64,000 bases of DNA from Rhodoblastus sp963704565 (GTDB taxonomy: Bacteria > Pseudomonadota > Alphaproteobacteria > Rhizobiales > Beijerinckiaceae), in contig OY969917.1 in NCBI GenBank assembly GCA_963704565.1, positions 2,170,001 to 2,234,000 of the forward strand. The letters run 5' to 3'. The notes under the pieces are model-generated. The model worked only from the letters and a program-made list of their open reading frames with translations. It searched no databases and was not told the DNA's origin. A program made the translations under genes and the position numbers. Numbering within the stretch: the first letter of the stretch is position 1; each line of letters begins with the position of its first letter. Positions 34,536 to 43,421 of the stretch are shown here, one piece after another.

Positions 34536-36209
34536 TCACTCAGCCGCCGCAAGCGCGGGTTTGGCTTCGGGGGCGCCCGCCTCTTCAGGCGAAGCGAGGG
34601 TCTTGTAAAAGTTGAAGGCCATGATCAGCGCGCCGACGAGGAACAGGCCGCCGCCCATCGCGCGGATCACATAGAAGGGGTGCATCGCCGCAACCGTTTC
34701 GATGAAGGAATATTCAAGGAAGCCGTTCGCGGTATAGGCGCGCCACATCAGACCCTGGAGGATGCCGGACACCCACATCGAGGTGATGTAGAGCACGATG
34801 CCGATGGTCGCGATCCAGAAGTGCCAGTTCACCAGCTTCAGCGAGTAAAGCTTGCGATTGAACACCCAGGGGATCAGGCAGTAGAGCGCGCCGAAGGAGA
34901 CGAAGCCCACCCAGCCGAGCGCGCCGGAATGCACGTGACCGATGGTCCAGTCGGTGTAATGCGACAGCGAGTTCACCACCTTGATCGACATGAGCGGACC
35001 TTCAAAGGTCGACATGCCGTAGAAGGCGACCGACACCACCAGCATGCGCAGAACCGGATCGGTGCGCAGCTTGTCCCAGGCGCCCGAGAGCGTCATCAGG
35101 CCGTTGATCATGCCGCCCCAGGAAGGCATCCACAGCATGATCGAGAAGGTCATGCCCAGCGTCCCCGCCCAATCCGGCAAAGCCGTATAGTGCAGGTGAT
35201 GCGGGCCGGCCCAGATATACATGAAGATCAGAGCCCAAAAGTGGATGATCGACAGGCGATAGGAATAGACCGGACGTTCCGCGCGCTTGGGCACGAAATA
35301 ATACATGATCGCCAGGAAGGCTGCGGTCAGGAAGAAGCCCACCGCGTTATGGCCATACCACCACTGGAACATGGCGTCCTGGACGCCGGACCAGACGATG
35401 TAGGACTTCGGCGAGAAGATCGAGATCGGTATCGACGGGTTGTTGCCGAGGTGCAGCATGGCGATCGTGATGATGAAGGCCAAGGTGAACCAGTTGGCGA
35501 CATAAATGTGGGGCTCCTTGCGCTTCCACAGGGTCGCGAGGAAGACCAGGAGATAGACGACCCACACGATCGTCAGCCACAGGTCGGCATACCATTCCGG
35601 CTCGGCATATTCCTTGCCCTGGGTGATGCCCAGCAGATAGCCGGTGCCGGCGATGACGATGAACAGGTTGTATCCCAGGACCACGAACCAGGGCGACAGC
35701 GCGCCGGCGAGACGGGCGCGGCTGGTGCGCTGCACCACATAAAACGAGGTCGCGAGCAGGACGTTGCCGCCGAAGGCGAAAATCACCGCCGAGGTATGCA
35801 ACGGACGAAGACGGCCGAAGTTGATCCAGGGCAGCCCCATCGACAGATCGGGAAAGGCGAGCTCGGTGGCGATGATCACGCCCACCAGGAAGCCCGCGAT
35901 GCCCCAGAACACCGCCGCGAGGCTGGTGAATTTGACCGGACCGTAATTATAGTTCGGCCGGCCGTCGATTTCCTGCGGCGTGAAGGCCGGGCGCACCGAA
36001 TAGCGCTTGAAGATCAGGAACGCCCCGCCGAAGCCGGCGAGCGCGAACACGAACATATGGAACGCGTAGGCGGCCGTATAGGCGTTCGACGCGATATACA
36101 ACGCCAGACCGGCGCCGAGGAGGGAGAGGACAATCCCGAGAATTTCCCCGATTGTCATCGATTTGCCGCCGGACGGCGACGCTGTGGAAACCGAACTTGC
36201 TTGCGCCAT
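34536..36209 (-). CDS. ccoN: cbb3 oxidase catalytic subunit I
   Basis: 557-residue heme-copper oxidase core with 12 or more membrane segments. Key regions: LRPLHTSAVIFAFGGNVLLATSF, WWYGHNAVGFFLTAAFLAIMYYFVPKRAERPVYSYRLSIIHFWALIFMYIWAGPHHLHYTALPDW with the Cu_B histidines and the active-site Tyr, and HSGALGWVGF. A ~55-residue N-terminal extension with two helices precedes the core, seen in many CcoN proteins. Expression is likely under FixK/FNR through the box at 36297-36310. Confidence 0.96.
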   Translation of the reverse strand: MAQASSVSTASPSGGKSMTIGEILGIVLSLLGAGLALYIASNAYTAAYAFHMFVFALAGFGGAFLIFKRYSVRPAFTPQEIDGRPNYNYGPVKFTSLAAVFWGIAGFLVGVIIATELAFPDLSMGLPWINFGRLRPLHTSAVIFAFGGNVLLATSFYVVQRTSRARLAGALSPWFVVLGYNLFIVIAGTGYLLGITQGKEYAEPEWYADLWLTIVWVVYLLVFLATLWKRKEPHIYVANWFTLAFIITIAMLHLGNNPSIPISIFSPKSYIVWSGVQDAMFQWWYGHNAVGFFLTAAFLAIMYYFVPKRAERPVYSYRLSIIHFWALIFMYIWAGPHHLHYTALPDWAGTLGMTFSIMLWMPSWGGMINGLMTLSGAWDKLRTDPVLRMLVVSVAFYGMSTFEGPLMSIKVVNSLSHYTDWTIGHVHSGALGWVGFVSFGALYCLIPWVFNRKLYSLKLVNWHFWIATIGIVLYITSMWVSGILQGLMWRAYTANGFLEYSFIETVAAMHPFYVIRAMGGGLFLVGALIMAFNFYKTLASPEEAGAPEAKPALAAAE

Positions 36210-36296
36210 GTTTTCGCCCCAATGAAATCGCTCCGACGCACAAGGGACATCGGATCGCCATCCGGCGGACCTTTGCCCGCCCCGTCAAAGCTTTCA

Positions 36297-36310
36297 TTGA
36301 CCCATGTCAA
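36297..36310. promoter_or_regulatory. FixK/FNR box of ccoNOQP
   Basis: Perfect palindrome TTGAC-CCAT-GTCAA, matching the TTGA-N6-TCAA consensus. Its centre is about 94 nt upstream of the ccoN ATG, leaving room for a transcript start near 36262 (centre at -41.5). Low-oxygen activation is expected. Confidence 0.85.
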
Positions 36311-36468
36311 ATGAAGCCCTTATCCACCTCCATAACCTGAAAATTCGAATTGCGCGATAGGCCCGCAGGTCAAAGTTGCGCCGACGCGACCATTCGCCGC
36401 GTTGGCGCGGGTCGGAGTCCGCACATTTGCCGTGAATTCGCCATAATCGAGCGTGCGCGTCAACGGCC

Positions 36469-36498
36469 TTGATTCGAGGTTTTTTCCTCGCCTAGACT
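36469..36498 (+). promoter_or_regulatory. Possible sigma-70 promoter of the liv-type operon
   Basis: TTGATT and TAGACT hexamers separated by 18 nt. The spacer holds the small palindrome CGAGG-T6-CCTCG. It lies about 70 nt upstream of the livG-like start. Apart from this and the FixK box, the 356-nt gap 36210-36565 shows nothing I can identify. Confidence 0.4.
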
Positions 36499-36565
36499 GG
36501 CGCGGATGGCCCGATCCAAGGTGAGCGGAGCGAGCCCCCACGCCTCCCCAAGGAGGGGACGTCCT

Positions 36566-37336
36566 TTGACCGACTGCGCTCTCGAGACGGACGGGCTGAC
36601 CAAGGAATTCGCGGGGTTTACGGCGGTCAGCGAGGTTGGCCTGCGCATCCGGCGCCATGCGATTCACGCCTTGATCGGACCCAACGGCGCCGGAAAGACC
36701 ACCTGTTTCAACCTGCTGACCAAATTTCTCGAACCCACGCGCGGCGCCATTCGCTTCGAAGGCCGCGACATCACCCGCGCCCGGCCAGCCGAGGTGGCGC
36801 GGCTCGGCCTCGTCCGCTCCTTTTAGATTTCAGCGGTTTTTCCCGATTTCACCGCGCTCGAAAACGTACGAATCGCGCTTCAGCGCGCGCGCGGCGATTC
36901 GTTCGATTTCTGGCGCTCGGGCAAGACCCTGCGACAATATGACTCGCGCGCCGGCGCCCTGCTCGACGAGGTCGGCCTCGCCGAATGGGCGGGAGCCAGG
37001 GCCGGCGCCATGCCCTATGGCCGCAAGCGCGCGCTCGAAATCGCGACAACATTGGCGCTCGATCCCCGGATGATGTTGCTCGACGAGCCGATGGCCGGCC
37101 TGGGCCACGAGGACATCGACCGCATCGCCGATCTGATCCGGCGCGCGGCGAAGGGTCGCACTGTGCTTATGGTGGAGCATAACCTCGGCGTGGTGGCGCG
37201 ACTCTGCGACGCGATCACCGTCCTGAACCGCGGCCGTGTGCTGGCGGAGGGCGATTACGCCGCCGTTTCGGCCAATCCGGCGGTGCGCGAAGCCTATCTG
37301 GGGCCGCAGGCCGAGGAAGCGACGCCCCATGGCTGA
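36566..37336 (+). pseudogene. Branched-chain amino-acid ABC ATPase (LivG-like) with an in-frame amber codon
   Basis: One continuous frame of 256 codons broken only by TAG at 36824-36826. Before it: TDGLTKEFAGFTAVSEVGL, Walker A GPNGAGKTT, ending LGLVRSF. After it: ISAVFPDFTALENVRIAL, signature-like MPYGRKRALEIA, Walker B MMLLDEPMAGL, and switch His in VEHNLG. In LivG proteins the interrupted residue is the Q-loop Gln (RSFQIS), so CAG has become TAG. Without readthrough the product is ~86 residues and dead. The start is TTG at 36566, nine nt after AGGAGG; that ribosome site can pair with CCTCC at 36543-36547. It overlaps livF by 8 nt. Confidence 0.85.
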
Positions 37337-38033
37337 CGCTTTGCTGCAAGTGCAAGACCTTCACGCCTATTATGGCGAATCGCATGTTCTGCACGGCGTC
37401 TCGCTCGACGTGCGCGAGGGCGAGGTCGTCACCCTGCTCGGCCGCAACGGCGCCGGCAAGACCACGACGCTCAAATCGATCATGGGCATGATCGCCCGAC
37501 GGGATGGATCGATTCGTTTTTGCGGACGTGAGACCATTTCCCTGACGTCGGACCGGATCGCGCGGCTTGGCGTGGCCTTTTGCCCGGAGGAGCGCGGCGT
37601 CTTCGCCAGTTTGAGCGTCCAGGAAAACCTGATGCTGCCGCCGAAAATCGCGGAGGGGGGCCTTGGCCTCGACGAGATTTTCGCCCTTTTTCTCAATCTG
37701 AGCGAACGCCTGACCAGTCCGGGCGGCAAATTGTCCGGCGGCGAGCAGCAGATGCTGGCGATCGGGCGCATCCTGCGCGCCGGAGCGCGGCTGCTGATGC
37801 TGGACGAACCGACCGAGGGCCTCGCGCCAATCATCGTGCGGCAGATCGGCGACGCCATCGGCAGCCTCAAGGCCAGGGGCTTCACCATTTTGCTGGTCGA
37901 GCAGAACTTTCGTTGGGCTTCCGCGCTCGCCGACCGGTTTTATGTCATGGAGCACGGCAAAATCGTTAAATCTTTCGAAAGCAGCCGGCTTGCCGAGAAT
38001 ATGGACAAGCTGCATGAATTCTTGAGCGTATGA
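37329..38033 (+). CDS. Branched-chain amino-acid-type ABC transporter ATPase (LivF-like)
   Basis: 234 residues. Walker A GRNGAGKTTTLK, Q-loop region GVAFCPEERGVFASLSVQENL, signature LSGGEQQMLAI, Walker B LLMLDEPTEGLAP and VEQNFRWA are all intact. It starts inside the end of the livG-like frame, so it is translationally coupled to it; the amber codon upstream may reduce its expression by polarity. Partner ATPase of the LivHM-like permeases. Confidence 0.93.
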   Translation: MADALLQVQDLHAYYGESHVLHGVSLDVREGEVVTLLGRNGAGKTTTLKSIMGMIARRDGSIRFCGRETISLTSDRIARLGVAFCPEERGVFASLSVQENLMLPPKIAEGGLGLDEIFALFLNLSERLTSPGGKLSGGEQQMLAIGRILRAGARLLMLDEPTEGLAPIIVRQIGDAIGSLKARGFTILLVEQNFRWASALADRFYVMEHGKIVKSFESSRLAENMDKLHEFLSV

Positions 38034-38051
38034 CCACGAGGGAGGAAAAGA

Positions 38052-39257
38052 ATGAAAAATTTTTGGGCCGGCGCCGCTCTTGCCCTGACGCTCACCGGCT
38101 CGGCCGTCGCGCAAGACAAGGTCGTCAATGTCGGCGTCCTCACCGACATGTCCGGCCCTTATGCCGATGTCGGCGGCGCCGGCTCGGTCGTCGCCGCGCA
38201 AATGGCGATCGATGATTCCGGCCTGCTCGCCCAGGGCTGGACGATCAATCTGGTTTCCGCCGACCATCAGAACAAGGTGGACATCGGCTCCAACATCGCC
38301 CGCCAATGGATCGACGAGGGCAAGGCGGACGTCATCCTCGATTCGCTGAACTCCGGCGTGGCGCTGGCCGTCAGCCAGATCGTGCGGGAGAAGAACAAGG
38401 TCTTTCTGGTTTCCGGCGCGGGCAGCTCGGACCTCACCGGCAAGGCCTGTTCGCCGAACACGATTCACTGGACCTATGACACGTTCTCGCAGGCCAATGG
38501 CACGGGAAAGGCCCTGCTCAAGGCCGGCGGCGACAGCTGGTTTTTCATTACCGCCGATTACGCCTTCGGCAAGGCTTTGGAGCGCGACACCACGGCGGTC
38601 GTCCTCGCCCATGGCGGAAAGGTTCTGGGCGATGCGATGGCGCCGCTCAACAGCGCCGATTTTTCCTCGCAACTGCTCCAGGCGCAGGCCTCCAAGGCCA
38701 AGGTCATCGGCTTGGCCAACGCCGGCGCCGACACCGCCAACGCCATCAAGCAGGCCTCGGAATTCGGCGTGACCCAGGGCGGCCAGAAACTCGCCGCGCT
38801 GCTGATGTTCATCTCGGACGTCCACGCCCTCGGTCTTCAGGCCGCGCAGGGGCTGGATTTCACCACCGCCTATTATTGGGATCTCAACGACCGGACCCGC
38901 GATTTCGGCAATCGCTTCGCCAGGCTCGCCAAAAATGGCGCCAAGCCGACCATGGTTCAGGCGGGCGTCTATTCCTCGCTGATTCATTATCTCAAGGCGG
39001 TCGAGGCGCTGGGGCGGACCCCGGACGGCGCGGCGATCGTCAGGAAGATGGAAGCCATGCCGACCGAGGACGAGGCGCTTGGCAAGGGCTATATCCGCCC
39101 GGGCGGGCGCAAGATCCATCCGCTCTACCTGCTCCAGGTGAAAACGCCGGCGGAATCGAAATATCCCTGGGATTACGCCAAGGTCGCGCTCACCCTGCCG
39201 GGCGACGAGGCTTTCCGCCCGCTGGCGCAAAGCCAGTGCCCGCTGGTGAAGAAATGA
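38052..39257 (+). CDS. Periplasmic substrate-binding protein of the liv-type transporter
   Basis: 401 residues with a signal peptide (MKNFWAGAALALTLTGSAVA) and a Peripla_BP_6 domain: VVNVGVLTDMSGPYADVGGAGSVVAAQMAIDD, NSGVALAVSQIVREKNKVFLVSGAGSSDLTG, and WFFITADYAFGKALERD. The ligand is not evident; relatives bind branched-chain amino acids, urea or small aromatic/organic acids. No catabolic genes adjoin, so context does not help. GGAGG ribosome site before the ATG. Confidence 0.9.
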   Translation: MKNFWAGAALALTLTGSAVAQDKVVNVGVLTDMSGPYADVGGAGSVVAAQMAIDDSGLLAQGWTINLVSADHQNKVDIGSNIARQWIDEGKADVILDSLNSGVALAVSQIVREKNKVFLVSGAGSSDLTGKACSPNTIHWTYDTFSQANGTGKALLKAGGDSWFFITADYAFGKALERDTTAVVLAHGGKVLGDAMAPLNSADFSSQLLQAQASKAKVIGLANAGADTANAIKQASEFGVTQGGQKLAALLMFISDVHALGLQAAQGLDFTTAYYWDLNDRTRDFGNRFARLAKNGAKPTMVQAGVYSSLIHYLKAVEALGRTPDGAAIVRKMEAMPTEDEALGKGYIRPGGRKIHPLYLLQVKTPAESKYPWDYAKVALTLPGDEAFRPLAQSQCPLVKK

Positions 39258-39294
39258 GCCGACGCGGCTTTGGGCGAAATCGAGGGGCGATCGC

Positions 39295-40182
39295 ATGATC
39301 CCCCTCCTCGGCGTCGCCCCGCAGGCGCTGTTCGCCCAGCTCCTCGTCGGGCTGATCAATGGCGCCTTCTATGCGCTGTTGAGCCTCGGCCTCGCCGTGA
39401 TCTTCGGCATGTTGAACGTCGTCAATTTCGCCCACGGCGCCTTTTACATGATGGGCGCCTTCGCCGCCTGGTTCCTGCTCAACGATTGGCATATCGGCTA
39501 TTGGCCGGCGCTTGTGCTGGCGCCGCTCGGCGTCGGCGTTTTGGGCATGGCCGTCGAACGGACCATGCTCAAGCGTCTGTCAGGGATCGATCCAATATAC
39601 GGCCTGCTGCTGACCTTTGGCCTGGCCTTGATCATCCAGGGCCTGTTCCAGAATTATTTCGGCGCCTCGGGCCTGCCTTATCCGGTTCCCGAACGTTTGC
39701 GCGGCGGCGCCAATCTCGGCTTCATGTATCTGCCGCTTTATCGCGCCTGGACCTTGTTGTTTTCGCTTGCGGTCTGTTTCAGCGTGTGGTTCGCGATCGA
39801 ACGGACCCCGCTCGGCGCGACCTTGCGCGCGGCGACGGAAAATCCCGAGCTGACCCGCGCCTTCGGCGTCAATGTTCCGCGCCTCGTCACCCTGACCTAT
39901 GGATTCGCGGTCGGCCTCGCGGCTCTGGCGGGCGTGCTGGCGGCGCCGATCTATCAGGTCCGCCCGCTGATGGGGGCCGATATCGTCATCACGGTTTTCG
40001 CGGTGGTGGTGATCGGCGGGATGGGGTCGATCATGGGCTCGATCGTCACCGGCCTGCTGCTGGGCGTGCTCGAAGGCCTCACCAAGGTTTTTTATCCTCA
40101 GGCGGCCAACACCACGGTCTTCCTCGTCATGGTTGTGGTTCTGCTGGTCAGGCCGACCGGCCTGTTCGGGCGAAAGGCGTGA
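39295..40182 (+). CDS. Branched-chain amino-acid-type ABC permease (LivH-like)
   Basis: 295 residues, about eight hydrophobic segments. The family blocks GLINGAFYALLSLGLAVIFGMLNVVNFAHGAFYMMGAF, GLLLTFGLALIIQG, TPLGATLRAATENPELTRAFGVNVPRL (the ATPase-coupling EAA-like loop) and VVVIGGMGSIMGSIVTGLLLGVLEGL are all present. Forms the channel with the LivM-like protein, whose start is one nucleotide downstream. Confidence 0.93.
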   Translation: MIPLLGVAPQALFAQLLVGLINGAFYALLSLGLAVIFGMLNVVNFAHGAFYMMGAFAAWFLLNDWHIGYWPALVLAPLGVGVLGMAVERTMLKRLSGIDPIYGLLLTFGLALIIQGLFQNYFGASGLPYPVPERLRGGANLGFMYLPLYRAWTLLFSLAVCFSVWFAIERTPLGATLRAATENPELTRAFGVNVPRLVTLTYGFAVGLAALAGVLAAPIYQVRPLMGADIVITVFAVVVIGGMGSIMGSIVTGLLLGVLEGLTKVFYPQAANTTVFLVMVVVLLVRPTGLFGRKA

Positions 40183-40183
40183 C

Positions 40184-41134
40184 ATGATCGACGCCGCGCC
40201 CGCCCGCGACCGTATCGATCCGCAACTTGTCGCGCTGTTGGCGCTCGGCGCCTTGCTCGCGCTCGCGCCCGTCGCGGTCTATCCGTTTTTCCTGGCCGAA
40301 GCCCTGTGCATGGCTTTGTTCGCCAGCGCTTTCAATCTGCTGGCCGGCTATGGCGGGCTGCTGTCGTTCGGCCACGCGATGTTCCTCGGCTCGGCCAGCT
40401 ATGTCGCGGCCCAGGCCGCCAAGGTCTGGGGCTTTCCGCCCGAAGCGGCGATCCTCGCCGGGGCGCTGGCCGCCGGGTTGCTCGGCCTCGTCGCGGGCGC
40501 GCTGTCGATCCGCCGCCAGGGCATATATTTCTCGATGATCACTTTGGCGCTGGGCCAGCTCATCTATTTTCTTGCTCTTCAAGCGCCCTTCACCCATGGC
40601 GAAGACGGCATCCAGGGCGTGCCGCGTGGAAAACTTTTCGGCCTGATCGATCTCGGCCGCGACCTGACGCTTTATTATGTCGTGCTGGCGCTGTTTCTGT
40701 TTGGCCTGCTGGCGATCCGCCGCATTGTCCATTCGCCCTTCGGAACGGTGCTGCGCGCGGTGCGCGAAAACGAGACCCGCGCCATTTCGCTCGGCTACCG
40801 GGTGGACCGATACAAGCTCACGGCTTTCGTGCTGTCGGCGCTTCTGGCCGGCCTCGCCGGGGCGGCCAAGGCGATCGTCGCGCAAAGCGCCACTTTGACC
40901 GACATCTACTGGACGGCTTCCGGCGAAGTGATCCTGATGACCCTGGTCGGCGGCATGGGCACGATGTCCGGCCCGGCGGTCGGAGCGCTGATCGTCGTCG
41001 CCATGCAGAGCGGCCTGTCGAATTTCGGCCAGTGGGTGATGGTGGCGCAGGGCGCGATCTTCGTGGCGGTCGTTTTGAGCTTCCGCCGCGGCCTGATCGG
41101 CGAGATCGCCGCAAAATTCAAGCTTTCGCTCTGA
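40184..41134 (+). CDS. Branched-chain amino-acid-type ABC permease (LivM-like)
   Basis: 316 residues, about ten hydrophobic segments. FNLLAGYGGLLSFGHAMFLGSASYVAA, SIRRQGIYFSMITLALGQLIYFLAL, SPFGTVLRAVRENETRAISLGYRVDRYKLTAFVLSALLAGLAGA and EVILMTLVGGMGTMSGPAVGALIV are standard LivM features. The ATG at 40184 follows livH's stop directly. Last gene of the transporter operon; convergent with the DedA gene. Confidence 0.93.
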   Translation: MIDAAPARDRIDPQLVALLALGALLALAPVAVYPFFLAEALCMALFASAFNLLAGYGGLLSFGHAMFLGSASYVAAQAAKVWGFPPEAAILAGALAAGLLGLVAGALSIRRQGIYFSMITLALGQLIYFLALQAPFTHGEDGIQGVPRGKLFGLIDLGRDLTLYYVVLALFLFGLLAIRRIVHSPFGTVLRAVRENETRAISLGYRVDRYKLTAFVLSALLAGLAGAAKAIVAQSATLTDIYWTASGEVILMTLVGGMGTMSGPAVGALIVVAMQSGLSNFGQWVMVAQGAIFVAVVLSFRRGLIGEIAAKFKLSL

Positions 41135-41146
41135 CCGCCGCGGTCA
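41132..41146. terminator. Small palindrome shared by two convergent stop codons
   Basis: TGACCG-CCG-CGGTCA: its left arm contains the livM-like stop and its right arm the stop of the DedA gene on the other strand. No T-run follows, so termination strength is doubtful. Confidence 0.3.
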
Positions 41147-41836
41147 TTCGCCAGGCGCCGGCTCGACCAACTCCCCCGGAACGACGCGCAAGGGGCCCGG
41201 ATAAGCGGCGACGGCGCGCGCGATGAACTTTTGTTCCTGGGTGTGGATCAGCCACCAGCCGATGGCGACGCCGAGGACGACGAGGGCGAGCACGATCTTG
41301 CCGAGCGGACCCGCGACGCGCTCGACAGCGTCGCCGAAGGCATAGCCGCCGACGCCAAAAATCGCCGCCCAGATCACGCCGCCGGTGGCGTTAAAGAACA
41401 TGAACTGGCCCCAGCTGTAACGGTTCACCCCGGCGAGAAGGGCGGCGAATATGCGCAAAATCGCGACGAATCGACCGAAAAAGACGATTTTCGCGCCATA
41501 ATGGTCGAACAGATATTGGCCGAGCTTGATCCGCTCGTCGGAAAAACCGACCTTGCCGCCATGGGTCAGCAGCAGCGGCAGGCCGAAGCGGCGTCCCGCC
41601 CAGAAGCCGATATTGCCGCCAAGAATGGCGCCCGCCGCCGCCAAGGCGATCACCAGCTTGATGTCGAGCAGGCCGGTCGCGCCGGCGAAGATCGCGGCCA
41701 GGACCAGCGCGGTCTCGCCGGGAATCGGGACGCCGACGCTCTCCAGCATCACGATGCAGAACACCGCGAGATAACCGTGCTGCGCGATCAGGGGCTTAAT
41801 CGTCTCGACAAACATGCTGGCTTCCATGAGCGCCAT
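41144..41836 (-). CDS. DedA-family membrane protein
   Basis: About 230 residues. DedA/SNARE-associated core: GYLAVFCIVMLESVGVPIPGETALVLAAIFAG, GGNIGFWAGRRFG, and KIVFFGRFVAILRIFAALLAGVNRYSWGQFMFFNATGGVIWAAIFGVGGYAFG, with the conserved Glu and Arg residues. DedA proteins are implicated in undecaprenyl-phosphate or phospholipid movement across the membrane. The start is uncertain among three in-frame ATGs (41836, 41827, 41815). Confidence 0.9.
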   Translation of the reverse strand: MALMEASMFVETIKPLIAQHGYLAVFCIVMLESVGVPIPGETALVLAAIFAGATGLLDIKLVIALAAAGAILGGNIGFWAGRRFGLPLLLTHGGKVGFSDERIKLGQYLFDHYGAKIVFFGRFVAILRIFAALLAGVNRYSWGQFMFFNATGGVIWAAIFGVGGYAFGDAVERVAGPLGKIVLALVVLGVAIGWWLIHTQEQKFIARAVAAYPGPLRVVPGELVEPAPGE

Positions 41837-42059
41837 GTTCCGCCCCGGCCGGGTGAAAAAATGGCGCAATCTCCGATTGATGGGGCGAAAGCGTTGAGAT
41901 TCCGTTGGGTTGGGCCGAACTGAACGGCCTTTCGGCCGCCCCGCGTCGGAATTAAGCGCCGCGAAAGGCGAAAATCGGGCGGCGCTGGCGCGCTTTTAGG
42001 AGAAAAGGCGATTTTGCGCCAGTCGTTTCGTTCCGGCTGCTTGCGACAGCCAAAAAAAA

Positions 42060-42078
42060 CGGGCGGCCTAGCCGCCCG
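42060..42078 (-). terminator. Strong rho-independent terminator
   Basis: CGGGCGGC-CTA-GCCGCCCG followed on the minus strand by eight T. It is 37 nt past the stop of the unknown gene at 42115-42549 and marks that gene as really expressed. Between it and the DedA start (41837-42059) I see no gene. Confidence 0.85.
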
Positions 42079-42114
42079 AAAAATTGTCTGTTCCCGTCAC
42101 CCGTCGAAAAAGCC

Positions 42115-42549
42115 TCAGCCGTAGAGGCTTTTCAAAGCGGGCGCGCTCGTCCGCATCGCGCCGTGGCTAGGCGCGCTCCATGGGAAACGCGACGAAGCGT
42201 CGCGCGTCGCGAGCGAGGACGGGGCGCGGGAATGTTCCGAAACGATGTCGCGCGCGCCGTCCCAAGTCGCGTCCCATGCGCCCTCCAGCGCCGTTTCGAC
42301 AACATGGCGCAGTCCCGCGAGAAGCGGCGTGTCATGGCGGATCATGCCCATTTCGAGGGTTGTGCGGCGACGCGGACTCGCCTTGCGATCGTAATCCGTC
42401 ACCAGTCCCGCGACGAAAGCGCCAATGGACAGATCCGCGCGACGGGCCGCGAGCGCTACGCGGCGCTCCAGCCGACCGCCGATACACGCCAGCGCGGCGG
42501 CGGCGACATATTCGTTGGCGCAGGTGCGGAACAATTCGTTCGTTCGCAT
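42115..42549 (-). CDS. Unknown 144-residue protein
   Basis: Not recognised. From ATG 42549: MRTNELFRTCANEYVAAAALACIGGRLERRVALAARRADLSIGAFVAGLV, a helical, arginine-rich first half; then EMGMIRHDTPLLAGLRHVVETALEGAWD and a serine/proline-rich, low-order tail. No signal peptide or membrane segment. The first 50 residues could form a small helical or DNA-binding domain, but no family motif is clear. It is monocistronic, with a strong terminator behind it. The 194-nt gap upstream (42550-42743) has no promoter motif I can name. Confidence 0.55.
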   Translation of the reverse strand: MRTNELFRTCANEYVAAAALACIGGRLERRVALAARRADLSIGAFVAGLVTDYDRKASPRRRTTLEMGMIRHDTPLLAGLRHVVETALEGAWDATWDGARDIVSEHSRAPSSLATRDASSRFPWSAPSHGAMRTSAPALKSLYG

Positions 42550-42743
42550 GGAGGTCTCCGATTTCGAAAGCGCGCGGAGCAAGATTCTTGCCCGCGTGCG
42601 CGGATTCGGTAAAAACCCGCTCCGGAACTCAAACGCCATTGGAAACTGCCCGAAGATAGCAGCTCAAACCATCGCCTACCGAATCACATTTGCGTGAGAC
42701 TGTACTTTTGACCTATGGTAACGCCCTGTCGATCAATGCTTTT

Positions 42744-43421
42744 TTACCGTTTCTTCGCTCCCGGCCCATAAGCGGCGAACTTTTCGACCAGGGAGAAAAC
42801 CTCGCGATCCGGCAGGATGACCGGGGCGCCGGCGAGGCCGGCGAGATAATGCATCTGGGCCAGGGTTTCGAGCTCGCCCGCCAGCCACAGCGCGCGCTTG
42901 AGGTCCGGACCCACCGCGATCATGCCGTGGCTGCCAAGCAGCACGCCATTGCGCGGGCCAAGCCCGGCGACCGCCAGCGCCGAAAGCTCCTCCGTCCCGA
43001 AAGGCGCGTAATCCGTGCATTCGACGGTCGCGCCGCCGAAAGCTGCGATCATGTAATGGCTCGCTGGAATCGGCCGGCGCAGCATGGACAGAACCGTAGC
43101 GTAAGGCGCGTGGGCGTGGACCACCGCGCCGACGTCGGCGCGGGCGCGCAGGATGTCGCGATGAAAACGCCATTCGCTCGACGCTTTCAGCCCGGTCTTT
43201 TCATCGATGGCGGGCGAATCCGCGTCGAGCGCCATGGCGACGATCATGTCCGGCGCCAGATCGTCGTAATCGACCCCGCTCGGCGTGATCAGCATGGAAT
43301 CGCCCAGGCGCGCGGAAATATTCCCGGCGGCGCCCTGGTTGAAATGTTTGGCGTTCATGGCGCGGCAGGCCGCCACGATCGCTTCGCGGAGCTTGCGCTC
43401 TTGCTTGTTTTCCCGCGCCAT
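42744..43421 (-). CDS. Class II aldolase/adducin-family protein
   Basis: 225 residues. Zinc-site motifs VVHAHAPYATVLSM (HxH) and GSHGMIAVG, substrate-binding NQGAAGNISARLGDSMLITPSG, and the catalytic Glu region FGTEELSALA. The family includes fuculose-phosphate and ribulose-phosphate aldolases and related decarboxylases; the sugar is unknown. The ATG at 43421 overlaps the stop of the VOC gene (TGATG), so the two form a coupled pair. Confidence 0.88.
   Translation of the reverse strand: MARENKQERKLREAIVAACRAMNAKHFNQGAAGNISARLGDSMLITPSGVDYDDLAPDMIVAMALDADSPAIDEKTGLKASSEWRFHRDILRARADVGAVVHAHAPYATVLSMLRRPIPASHYMIAAFGGATVECTDYAPFGTEELSALAVAGLGPRNGVLLGSHGMIAVGPDLKRALWLAGELETLAQMHYLAGLAGAPVILPDREVFSLVEKFAAYGPGAKKR

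Noticed and set aside
36506..36826. A separate ~106-residue protein at the front of the liv-type operon
   Set aside because: It is the N-terminal part of the LivG-like ATPase ending at the amber codon; the homologous continuation lies in the same frame immediately downstream.
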